Positions 16,165-22,915 of a DNA stretch of 47,321 nt are shown one piece after another. This DNA comes from Desulfovibrio sp. GTDB taxonomy: Bacteria > Desulfobacterota > Desulfovibrionia > Desulfovibrionales > Desulfovibrionaceae. The notes under the pieces are model-generated. The model was not told where the DNA came from, ran no database searches, and was given only the letters and a program-made list of their open reading frames with translations. Numbering within the stretch: the stretch's first letter is position 1; each line of letters starts with the position of its first letter. Location of the stretch: positions 1-47,321 of the forward strand of contig JAISZH010000158.1 of assembly GCA_031269345.1 (NCBI GenBank), written 5' to 3'. A program made the position numbers and the translations under genes.

Positions 16165-17157
16165 CTACTTCATAATCAATGCCGGAATGGAGAGATTTTT
16201 TTCCTTGTAGTACCGGATCGCGCCCGGATGCAGGGGGGTCGTGATCCCGTCCAGAGCCGTCTTGAGTTGAATGTACTTGCCCGCGGCATGGGCGGCGGCC
16301 ACTTCCCGGCCGTATTCATAGAAAACCTTGGTAAGCTGATAGGCTGTTTCCTCGTCGAGGTCGGCCCGGCAGTATAAGGCGGCCTGACAGGTGATGGTTT
16401 CAATGCTTGCGGTGTTGCTGTATGTTCCGGGCGGAATGGAAAAGCGGGTAAAGAAGGGATAGTCCTCGCGCAGCTTGGCCAGTTCGGCATCGCTGACGTT
16501 GATGTAGCTCAGTTCCATGCTGGTTTTGAGCTCCACTATAGACGAAGCCGGAACGGAAAGCACGGCGCAGCTTGCGTCTATATGCCGGTCTTTCATCTTT
16601 GAGGCGGCGTTGCCGAAGCCGTCCCGCTGCACCTGAATTTCCTTCGCCATGTCGATGCCTGCCGCCTTGAGAAGCAACTCGGTGATGACCGCTGTGCCGC
16701 TGCCCACCGGCCCGACGGCCACGCGTTTGCCCCTGAGGTCGGAGAGTTTTTCCGCCTTGAGGTAAGCGGCGGCCACTATTTGATAAACTTCCGGATAGAC
16801 AACGCCCAAGGTCAGGAATTTGTTCATTTTTTCTTTGAAAGGGGAGCCGCCTTTCCAGGCCGCGTCGGCTACGTTGTTCATGGCCATGCCGAGATCGGCC
16901 TCGCCGTTGTGCAGCAAGTTCATGTTTTCCACGGAGGCTCCGCTGGAAACACTGCTGACCATGATGCCCTTGCTTTCAAGATGCTTGTTCCATACGGACG
17001 CCATAGCCCCGCCCAGGGCATAATAGGTGCCGCCGGAAGAGCCGGTGACCAGGGTCAGTTGTTTGACCTTGCCGGCCGCAAAGGCGGCAGGGGTGAATCC
17101 GGCTTGGCAAAGCAGCAGCGCGGCCAGCGTCAGAAGCGCAAATTTTACCGTACGCAT
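16165..17157 (-). CDS. TAXI-family TRAP transporter solute-binding protein
   Basis: The 330-residue protein begins with a signal peptide (MRTVKFALLTLAALLLCQAG to about residue 28, ending AAFA). The mature part shows the TAXI hallmarks: QLTLVTGSSGGTYYALGGAM, SSGASVENMNLLHNGEADLGMA, then GKRVAVGPVGSGT and SASIETI-like downstream strands (NTASIETITCQAALYC). It binds the substrate in the periplasm and hands it to the fused permease encoded downstream. Known or proposed ligands of the family include glutamate and related acids; the ligand here cannot be read from sequence. Family E elements flank the gene on both sides, and its own ribosome binding site is GGGAGGT just before the ATG at 17157. Confidence 0.92.
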   Translation of the reverse strand: MRTVKFALLTLAALLLCQAGFTPAAFAAGKVKQLTLVTGSSGGTYYALGGAMASVWNKHLESKGIMVSSVSSGASVENMNLLHNGEADLGMAMNNVADAAWKGGSPFKEKMNKFLTLGVVYPEVYQIVAAAYLKAEKLSDLRGKRVAVGPVGSGTAVITELLLKAAGIDMAKEIQVQRDGFGNAASKMKDRHIDASCAVLSVPASSIVELKTSMELSYINVSDAELAKLREDYPFFTRFSIPPGTYSNTASIETITCQAALYCRADLDEETAYQLTKVFYEYGREVAAAHAAGKYIQLKTALDGITTPLHPGAIRYYKEKNLSIPALIMK

Positions 17158-17187
17158 GAAATACCTCCCTTTATGTGGTCAGTTCTT

Positions 17188-17328
17188 ATACCAATTTGCA
17201 TTTAAACGAGTTTGTGGCAAGACTTCACAGTTTTTAAAAAATCAAGTTTCGCCTGTTTTCAAAAACTTACGGGCGGCGGCTTCGCCTCCGCCATCCCAAT
17301 TCGCTTTCCATCGAAAGCAAATTGGTGT
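17188..17328 (+). mobile_element. MITE-like repeat family E, copy 2 (141 bp)
   Basis: It starts ATACCAATTTGC and ends GCAAATTGGTGT, so the terminal repeats are better preserved than in copy 1, while the outermost TA on the right has changed to TG. The internal GGCGGCGGC-TTCG-CCTCCGCC hairpin is shared. It lies only 30 bp upstream of the TRAP receptor start codon and may separate it from, or supply, its promoter. Confidence 0.65.
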
Positions 17329-17339
17329 GAAACGGCCGA

Positions 17340-17434
17340 ACGACGGGCAAGCGCCCAAGCGCATGTCATTACGACGGGCAAGCGCCCAAGCGTCAAGTCA
17401 TTACGGCGGGCAAGCGCCCAAGCGTCAAGTCATT
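17340..17434. repeat. Tandem repeat, three units of 31-32 bp
   Basis: Three head-to-tail units read ACGRCGGGCAAGCGCCCAAG followed by CGTCAAGTCATT, the first unit one base shorter with two or three changes. They run into a family F palindrome (17429-17450). Units are contiguous without spacers, so this is not a CRISPR array. The unit includes a GGGC-AAGC-GCCC hairpin core. Confidence 0.8.
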
Positions 17435-17517
17435 CGCGGAATGCCGTGACGCCGGACTTCCGGTGAAGGCGCCGCGTAGCGCAGAGATACTTCCGGATCG
17501 TTAGCAATATTTACGCC

Positions 17518-17649
17518 ATGTTGACAGATCCTGATTTTACAGGCTGTTATATGTGTGAAGAGCTTGCCGGGTGGCTGAATCAACATTTAGGAAGAATTTT
17601 AGGAATATTTTACTTTTGTGTATGTTGCGGGATGGAAAGGACGTCATGA
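17518..17649 (+). CDS. Possible 43-residue cysteine-rich ORF (weak)
   Basis: The ATG at 17518 opens a frame with a CYMC motif near residue 10 and a CVCC motif near residue 34, ending at TGA 17647-17649. Five cysteines in 43 residues is notable, but there is no ribosome binding site and a promoter-like sequence overlaps its start. I do not recognise it and regard it as more likely chance than real. Confidence 0.15.
   Translation: MLTDPDFTGCYMCEELAGWLNQHLGRILGIFYFCVCCGMERTS
17521..17550 (+). promoter_or_regulatory. Candidate sigma-70 promoter upstream of the helicase gene
   Basis: TTGACA (17521-17526) and TGTTAT (17545-17550) are 18 bp apart. The predicted start near 17557 would give the helicase mRNA a leader of about 340 nt that includes the family D repeat. 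Confidence 0.35.
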
Positions 17650-17670
17650 CCGTTGAAAGATCCGAATTAC

Positions 17671-17804
17671 TGATATCCGTATTGAAAAGTAAACTTGTCC
17701 CTGCGGAAGATCGTCAGCCGAAAACGCGGTTTCCGGCTGACTTGCGCCGCTTCGCGGCGACAGCGGCCGCCGGGCCGCTGTTCTGATTTCCATGTGGAAA
17801 TCTG
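17671..17804 (+). repeat. Dispersed repeat family D, copy 2
   Basis: This is the inverse orientation of the copy at 3608-3733: TATTGAAAAGTAAACTTG, CTGCGGA, GTCAGCCGAAAACGCGGT with its partner arm, GCCGCTTCGCGGC, GCGGCCGCCGGGCCGC and a TTTCCA-TG-TGGAAA end hairpin. It lies in the leader region of the helicase gene. Confidence 0.8.
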
Positions 17805-17897
17805 TGGCCTGTATTCACTTTTGCGGTCGGGCGGTTTATTATGGGTCGAGCAAAAAAAATCGTCTGAAGGGCGCCAGCCGCATTTTCCAAGGCAAAC

Positions 17898-20327
17898 ATG
17901 ATTGATTACCAAAGGGATTTGAACGCCGCCCAGTTCGAGGCCGTCACCACTCTGGAAGGTCCGGTTCTGGTCATCGCCGGGGCGGGCAGCGGCAAAACCC
18001 GGACAATAGTCTACCGTCTGGCCCGTCTCGTGGAAACGGGCGTCTGCGCATCCTCCATCCTGCTTCTGACCTTTACCCGCAAAGCCGCGCGAGAAATGCT
18101 GGATCGCGCCAGGGAACTTCTCTGGCAAAGCCTTCCGCCGGACCGGGCCGGGCGGGAGGAGGGCGACCGGCACGACCTGGGCGCCATGCAGGGCGGCACC
18201 TTCCATTCCTATGCTTTTTCCGTGTTGCGCATATTCAGACCTGGTACGCGGGGAAGAAGGCTGACGGTAATGGACAATCACGACATCCTCGCCGCCTTTC
18301 AGCACTGCCGCGAAGAAAGCAAGATCGGCAGAGGAGATCGATCCTTCCCGAAAAATCAAACTATTAACGCCATTTTGAGCAAGAGCCGCAACAAGGAACT
18401 GCCGATTGAGGAGGTCATCAGGCGTGATGCCAGGCATCTGCTTGCGCACAGCGGGGCAATTTGCGATCTGGGTCTGGCCTATGCCCGGTATAAAGAGGAG
18501 AAGGACCTGCTTGACTATGACGATCTGCTTTTCTCCCTGGAAGAAACCCTGCTGACCTGTCCGCAGGCCCTGGATTACTGCCGTACGCGCCATCAATACG
18601 TCATGGTTGACGAATACCAGGATACCAACGCCGTGCAGGCCCGCATCGTGGCCCTGATTTCCGGTCTTTCCGATCCTCCGGGCATGCGCGGGGATGAAGG
18701 CTGCGTCCGTTCAAAGACGCCCCAAAGTGCGGAGCCGGATGGAACCCGTCTGTCCCCTTTCAGCGGAAACCTTATGGTCGTGGGGGACGATGCGCAATCC
18801 ATCTATGCCTTTCGCGGGGCGGACGTCCGCAATATCCTTGATTTCCCAAAACTTTGCGAGGGGGTGAAGATCATTCGCCTGGAAGAGAATTATCGCTCCA
18901 CCCAGCCTGTTCTGGACTTGTGCAACACCGTGCTGAAATATGCCGGCGAAGGCTATGCCAAGCGTCTCTACACCCGCAGAAGCGACGGGGAACTGCCCGG
19001 ACTGGTGCGGCCCCTGTCGGACAGGAGTCAGGCGGGTTTTGTGGCCGCGCGGATACTGGAGCTTATGCGCGTTTACAAACCGGAAGACATCGCCGTACTT
19101 TTCCGGGCTGCTTTCCATTCTTTCGCCCTCGAACTCGCGCTGAACAAACAGGGGCTGCCTTTTAAAAAATATGGGGGCATCCGCTATACGGACGCCGCGC
19201 ACATCAAAGATGCCTTGAGCTATATGCGCCTTGTGCATAATCCCCTTGATTTTCCGGCTTTCTCGCGCATGGCGGAACTGTCCAGGGGCGTCGGTCCAAA
19301 AACCTGTCTGAAGATGTATCAGGCGATTCTGGTCGGGGAGGCCGCCGTACTGAACAGGGAGTCCAGGCGCCACCCGGAGTTTTCCGCCGACCTGGCCTTT
19401 CTGGAGGGCCTGCGCAACGGCACTTTCACCCCGGCGGAGCTTTTGTCGGAAGTGGCGGAGCACTACGCGCCACGGCTGGAAGAACTGTACCCGGATGATT
19501 ACCCCAGACGCATGCAGGAGATCGAGCATCTGATCCAGATTGCTTCGGCTTACCGGGACCTGGATGTGCTGCTTGCGGACCTTTCCATCGAGGATCCGGA
19601 AAACCGGCATGAGGCGCGCGAGGCCCTGACCCTTTCCACCATCCACTCGGCCAAGGGTCTGGAATGGGAGGCGGTCATCATACTGGATCTGGTCGAGGAC
19701 CGCTTTCCTTCCCGCCACGCCCTGACGCGGCCGGAGGATTTCGAGGAGGAGCGCAGGCTGATGTACGTGGCCTGCACGCGCGCCCGCACTGTCCTTGAAC
19801 TCTACGTGCCGGAGAGTATCTACGACAGGGCCGGCGGCGGCAGTATACCCGCCGTTCCCAGCCCTTTCGTGCGCGAGCTTGCGCCGGGTCTCTACCGGGA
19901 ATTTCGGGAAAGTTACGGGGGCAGGCTGGTGGAAAAAAAGCGCCTGGACAGTGCGGCTGGCCCCGTATCCGGCCGCGGCGCGCTCCAAAACAAAGGCCCG
20001 GCCGCGGGTTGCAAAGACACAGGGGATATTTCCGGAGGCGATCCCGATTATATCCCTTTGAACTGCGTCTCGCCGGGAGACGTCTCTCCGGGAGATATCG
20101 CCTTGGACGGTGAAACTTTGGGCGAGGCGGTTTTGGGAGGCCCGGCTCCGGATTGTATGTCCGGGCGAAGCGCGGGCGAGGCGGCCGGAACCTTCGGTTT
20201 CTGCCGGCACCGCATTTTCGGCAGAGGAAAAATAGTGCAGTATCTGCCGCCGGATCGGGTCAGGGTTAATTTCCCCGGCATCGGCCTTAAAGTCATCATG
20301 TCGGCTTACCTTTGCATGGAGAACTGA
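17898..20327 (+). CDS. ATP-dependent DNA helicase, UvrD/PcrA type (superfamily 1A)
   Basis: The 809-residue helicase unwinds DNA 3'-5' in repair or replication restart. Motifs in order: Q-motif LNAAQFEAV, Walker A AGAGSGKT (27-34), TFTRKAAREM, Walker B VDEYQDTN, GDDAQSIYAFRGAD, LEENYRS, then GLEWEAVIILDL and MYVACTRAR. A short insertion of about 25 residues sits between VDEYQDTN and the GDDAQSIY motif. After about residue 660 comes a low-complexity Gly/Pro/Asp-rich tail (VSPGDVSPGDIALDG region), then FGRGKIVQYLPPDRVRV, which resembles the terminal Tudor-like fold of PcrA/UvrD. It may be the cell's main UvrD/PcrA or a paralogue. The next gene starts one base after the stop. Confidence 0.92.
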   Translation: MIDYQRDLNAAQFEAVTTLEGPVLVIAGAGSGKTRTIVYRLARLVETGVCASSILLLTFTRKAAREMLDRARELLWQSLPPDRAGREEGDRHDLGAMQGGTFHSYAFSVLRIFRPGTRGRRLTVMDNHDILAAFQHCREESKIGRGDRSFPKNQTINAILSKSRNKELPIEEVIRRDARHLLAHSGAICDLGLAYARYKEEKDLLDYDDLLFSLEETLLTCPQALDYCRTRHQYVMVDEYQDTNAVQARIVALISGLSDPPGMRGDEGCVRSKTPQSAEPDGTRLSPFSGNLMVVGDDAQSIYAFRGADVRNILDFPKLCEGVKIIRLEENYRSTQPVLDLCNTVLKYAGEGYAKRLYTRRSDGELPGLVRPLSDRSQAGFVAARILELMRVYKPEDIAVLFRAAFHSFALELALNKQGLPFKKYGGIRYTDAAHIKDALSYMRLVHNPLDFPAFSRMAELSRGVGPKTCLKMYQAILVGEAAVLNRESRRHPEFSADLAFLEGLRNGTFTPAELLSEVAEHYAPRLEELYPDDYPRRMQEIEHLIQIASAYRDLDVLLADLSIEDPENRHEAREALTLSTIHSAKGLEWEAVIILDLVEDRFPSRHALTRPEDFEEERRLMYVACTRARTVLELYVPESIYDRAGGGSIPAVPSPFVRELAPGLYREFRESYGGRLVEKKRLDSAAGPVSGRGALQNKGPAAGCKDTGDISGGDPDYIPLNCVSPGDVSPGDIALDGETLGEAVLGGPAPDCMSGRSAGEAAGTFGFCRHRIFGRGKIVQYLPPDRVRVNFPGIGLKVIMSAYLCMEN

Positions 20328-20328
20328 T

Positions 20329-22107
20329 TTGAACGGGTTTTGGGACGAAGAAGGGGCGGCTTCCGGGCCGCCGGGGTCCGAGGATGAACTGCTCGGGCTG
20401 ATTGACGCGGAATTTCCTTCACTCTGCCCGCATCTGCCTTTCGGACGCGGGCACGATTGCGCCGAGCTTGCCGGGATTGCCGCCAGCCCGGAAAATGTCT
20501 GCCTTGCCTTGTCCACCGACCTTTTTTTGCAGGATGTGCATTTCAGCACCAGATATTTTTTACCAGAAGAAGCCGGGGCCAAGGCCCTGTCTTCGGCTGT
20601 GAGCGATTTGGCGGCGGCCGGGGCCGCGCCGCTCGGCTTTTCCCTTGGGCTTATGCTGCCGCCGCGCATAAGCGTGAAAACCGTGGCCCGCATGCTTTCC
20701 GGCATGGCGCGCAAGGCGCGCGAATACGGCCTTTGGCTGAGCGGAGGCGATTTGTCGCGCAGCAACCGGGTCGGTTTTTCCGTCACCCTGTGGGGGACGC
20801 CCTGCGGAAGCGTCCAGGGTTTTCTGCGCCGCAGCGCGGCGCGGCGGGAAACAGGAGATGTCATTTTTCTTGTCGGACAGGCCGGGCTTGCCCGTGTGGG
20901 CTTATGGGCTTTAGAGAAATACGGACGGGCGGCCCTTGGCCGTTTTCCCTCGGCATGCCTGGCCCACCTTGATCCGCGCCCTCTGCTGCGCGAAGGGCGG
21001 ATACTCGCCGCCTTGTCCGGGCAATCCGGGGAAAGCCTCGCTCTGATGGACCTTTCCGACGGTCTGCTGCGCGATCTCCCCCGTCTTCTGCAAGGCCTGG
21101 GCGCGAGCCTGGATTTTTCCCCGGCCCTGTTCCATGAGGAGGTTTTATCAGCTTCGGTTCCCATGCGTGAGCCGGCGGCGGAGATTGTTCTCCGGGGAGG
21201 AGAAGACTACGCGCTGCTTGGGGTTTGCAAGCCTGACCTGTGGTCGCGTGTGGAAGAGTGTCTGCCTGAGGCCGTTCTCCTGGGCGAGGTCAGCCCGGAA
21301 AAGGGCATCTGTCTGAGCGGAGTTACCTTTGCAAAAGATGGTTTTGATCATTTTTCCCCGGCTGCCGCTGTCGAGAAGCCCGGCCATTGGCCGCCCCGGC
21401 GCGTCAGAGCCGGGAAAAAGCCGTTGCTTTGGACAGGTATGGCGCGGCCTGGGGAAAAGCGTCTCACGCGCGTCCGGGTCGGATTGCCGCGAAGGTTGCT
21501 GCCCCCGGAAACAGGCGCGGCCGCAAGGGCGATCATTACTACCGGCCTCAGGGCCGGGTTCTCCGGCTTCACAAGCGGTTTCAACAGCAACATCAGTGTG
21601 CGCGTGACGCTTGCCGACGGCAGCGCGGCCTGTCTGATAACCCGCGCCGGCGTTGACAAGTCCGCGCTCAGCTATGAGGATCTTGTGCTGCTCTCCCTGT
21701 CCGGGGAGAAAATATGCGGGGCGGCCGAAGCCTCCACTGAAAGCTCAATGCATCTTGAGATTTATCGCGCCGCACCCGGCAGTCGGGCCGTCCTGCACAG
21801 CCATCCGCCCTGCCTTCTGGCCCTGAGCCTTTCCCCGCTCTGGGACAGGGGGTTCGCCCTGCCTTTGCCGGAAGTGGAACGGTACCGCGCGCTTTTAGCC
21901 GTTACCCCTTTTTTTCCCCCTGGCACGGCCGAGCTGGCCGCGGCCGTGGGTAAGGCAGCCGGGGAACACGCAGCCCTCTGGCTTACGCGCCACGGCCTGG
22001 TGACGCACGGTCCGGATCTGGCCTTTGCCTTGTCCTTGACGGCCGAACTTGAGCAGACGGCGAAAATAGCGCTGATGACCTTCCGCCTTGTCCCTCAAAC
22101 TCATTGA
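20329..22107 (+). CDS. Fusion of thiamine-monophosphate kinase-like (ThiL) and class II aldolase/adducin domains
   Basis: The 592-residue protein uses a TTG start one base after the helicase stop. Residues 15-335 resemble ThiL: GHDCAEL (41-47, normally GDDAAVL, so the first Asp is His42), STDLFLQDVHF, VSDLAAAG, LSGGDLSRS, MDLSDGLLRDL (240-250) and LRGGEDYALL (288-297). ThiL phosphorylates thiamine phosphate to the diphosphate. Residues 400-592 resemble class II aldolases: GFTSGFNSNISVR, the catalytic-type Glu472 in ESSMHLEIYR, and His490, His492 and His555 (VLHSHP, TRHGLVTHG), which fit the zinc ligands of fuculose-phosphate aldolase. A basic linker (350-395) joins them. Both active sites look usable, except the His42 change. 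I do not know a pathway that links them; the aldolase substrate is open. Confidence 0.85.
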   Translation: MNGFWDEEGAASGPPGSEDELLGLIDAEFPSLCPHLPFGRGHDCAELAGIAASPENVCLALSTDLFLQDVHFSTRYFLPEEAGAKALSSAVSDLAAAGAAPLGFSLGLMLPPRISVKTVARMLSGMARKAREYGLWLSGGDLSRSNRVGFSVTLWGTPCGSVQGFLRRSAARRETGDVIFLVGQAGLARVGLWALEKYGRAALGRFPSACLAHLDPRPLLREGRILAALSGQSGESLALMDLSDGLLRDLPRLLQGLGASLDFSPALFHEEVLSASVPMREPAAEIVLRGGEDYALLGVCKPDLWSRVEECLPEAVLLGEVSPEKGICLSGVTFAKDGFDHFSPAAAVEKPGHWPPRRVRAGKKPLLWTGMARPGEKRLTRVRVGLPRRLLPPETGAAARAIITTGLRAGFSGFTSGFNSNISVRVTLADGSAACLITRAGVDKSALSYEDLVLLSLSGEKICGAAEASTESSMHLEIYRAAPGSRAVLHSHPPCLLALSLSPLWDRGFALPLPEVERYRALLAVTPFFPPGTAELAAAVGKAAGEHAALWLTRHGLVTHGPDLAFALSLTAELEQTAKIALMTFRLVPQTH

Positions 22108-22168
22108 TATTGACAGTCAGCTCATGGATGATGCCCGGCGGGGCGTTCTGTATTTGAAGGAGGAAACC

Positions 22169-22444
22169 ATGCGCGGATGTATGGATGTGGAGGCGGTGGT
22201 CGCCAGATTGAAAAGGATTGAGGGGCAGGTGCGCGGGATCATGAATATGGTGCAGGAGGACGTGCCCTGCGAGGATATTCTTGTGCAGATCGGCGCGGCC
22301 AAGTCCGCGCTGCATAAAACCGGCCAGGTCATTCTTGAGGGGCATCTGCACCACTGCGTTCTTGCCGGAATTGCGGATGGCGATGCCGGCAACACGCTCA
22401 GAAAATTGGCCAAGGCCATAGAGCAGTTCTCGCGCATGACTTAG
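22169..22444 (+). CDS. Metal-sensing transcriptional repressor, CsoR/RcnR family
   Basis: The 91-residue protein is all-helical with the family core VVARLKRIEGQVRGIMNMV near the N-terminus. Cys and His occur as Cys-x24-His-x3-Cys (VPCEDIL, then EGHLHHC), the spacing of the Cys-His-Cys copper(I) site in CsoR. A copper or related thiophilic-metal sensor is therefore likely. Start chosen at 22169 because GAAGGAGGAAACC lies directly upstream; an earlier frame start at 22088 overlaps the fusion gene and adds non-conserved residues. No copper ATPase or chaperone gene is next to it, so its target is elsewhere or it controls its own unit. Confidence 0.88.
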   Translation: MRGCMDVEAVVARLKRIEGQVRGIMNMVQEDVPCEDILVQIGAAKSALHKTGQVILEGHLHHCVLAGIADGDAGNTLRKLAKAIEQFSRMT

Positions 22445-22506
22445 AGCAATTAACGCTTGAAACAGTTCGCTCACGGCGGGCAAAGCCCGCCTGTAAGCAT
22501 CGCTCT
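22443..22506 (+). repeat. Dispersed repeat family B, copy after the CsoR-like gene
   Basis: AGAGCAATTAACGCTTGAAA, CAGTTCGCTCAC, then the hairpin GGCGGGC-AAA-GCCCGCC and TGTAAGC. The reverse complement of nearly the same sequence occurs at 46797-46847. Confidence 0.75.
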
Positions 22507-22511
22507 AAACA

Positions 22512-22555
22512 TTTCAGGCCCCGGCAGGAACAGCGATCCATACCGGTGCCTGAAA
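22512..22555. other. Long hairpin upstream of tRNA-Ser
   Basis: TTTCAGGC (22512) pairs with GCCTGAAA (22548), with a possible inner CCGG pairing. It may end transcription from the CsoR-like gene. The remainder of 22445-22751 shows only the family B repeat and a promoter candidate. Confidence 0.3.
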
Positions 22556-22685
22556 CTTGTATTCCACAATACAGGGGGATGACCCAAGGCCGGGGGTGTT
22601 TGCGCACTTCCGGCCCGCCTGCCAAATACCTTACACATTTCCCGCCGCGCGTCCATTCCCCCATCGCAAGGCGGCAACTGCGGCA

Positions 22686-22714
22686 TTGAACATCTTGGGA
22701 GAACAGGGTATATG
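22686..22714 (+). promoter_or_regulatory. Candidate promoter of tRNA-Ser
   Basis: TTGAAC (22686-22691) and TATATG (22709-22714) are 17 bp apart and would start transcription about 30 nt before the tRNA. Confidence 0.45.
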
Positions 22715-22751
22715 GAGTAACTGGCGGGAGTTTCCTGTGGGGTTTGGACGC

Positions 22752-22840
22752 GGAGGGATGGCAGAGCGGTTGATTGCGGTGGTCTTGAAAACCACTTAGG
22801 ATAAAGTCCTACGGGGGTTCAAATCCCTCTCCCTCCGCCA
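22752..22840 (+). tRNA. tRNA-Ser (anticodon UGA)
   Basis: The acceptor arm pairs GGAGGGA with TCCCTCC, the discriminator is G and CCA is encoded. The anticodon loop is CTTGAAA with anticodon TGA at 22786-22788. The long variable arm (about TAGGATAAAGTCCTA) marks it as a class II tRNA, and GGTTCAAATCC forms the T arm. It reads UCA and probably other UCN codons. Confidence 0.97.
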
Positions 22841-22915
22841 TTGAGATTATAAGTGAAATTGCTCTAAATCCACGTTGGCGCGTATGCGCGCCAAAGAAGA
22901 AAATCGGAGCCGGCT

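Noticed and set aside
17340-17434. CRISPR-like array
   Set aside because: Units are contiguous with no unique spacers, there are only three, and no cas gene is present.
18711-21164. 817-codon open frame opposite the helicase and ThiL/aldolase genes
   Set aside because: It is the antisense of two genes with full conserved motifs; its own translation has no family features and is rich in Arg/Ser/Pro as expected for a GC-rich shadow frame.
22557-22799. 80-codon ORF running into tRNA-Ser
   Set aside because: It overlaps the tRNA gene and the tRNA promoter candidate, and has no ribosome binding site or motif.
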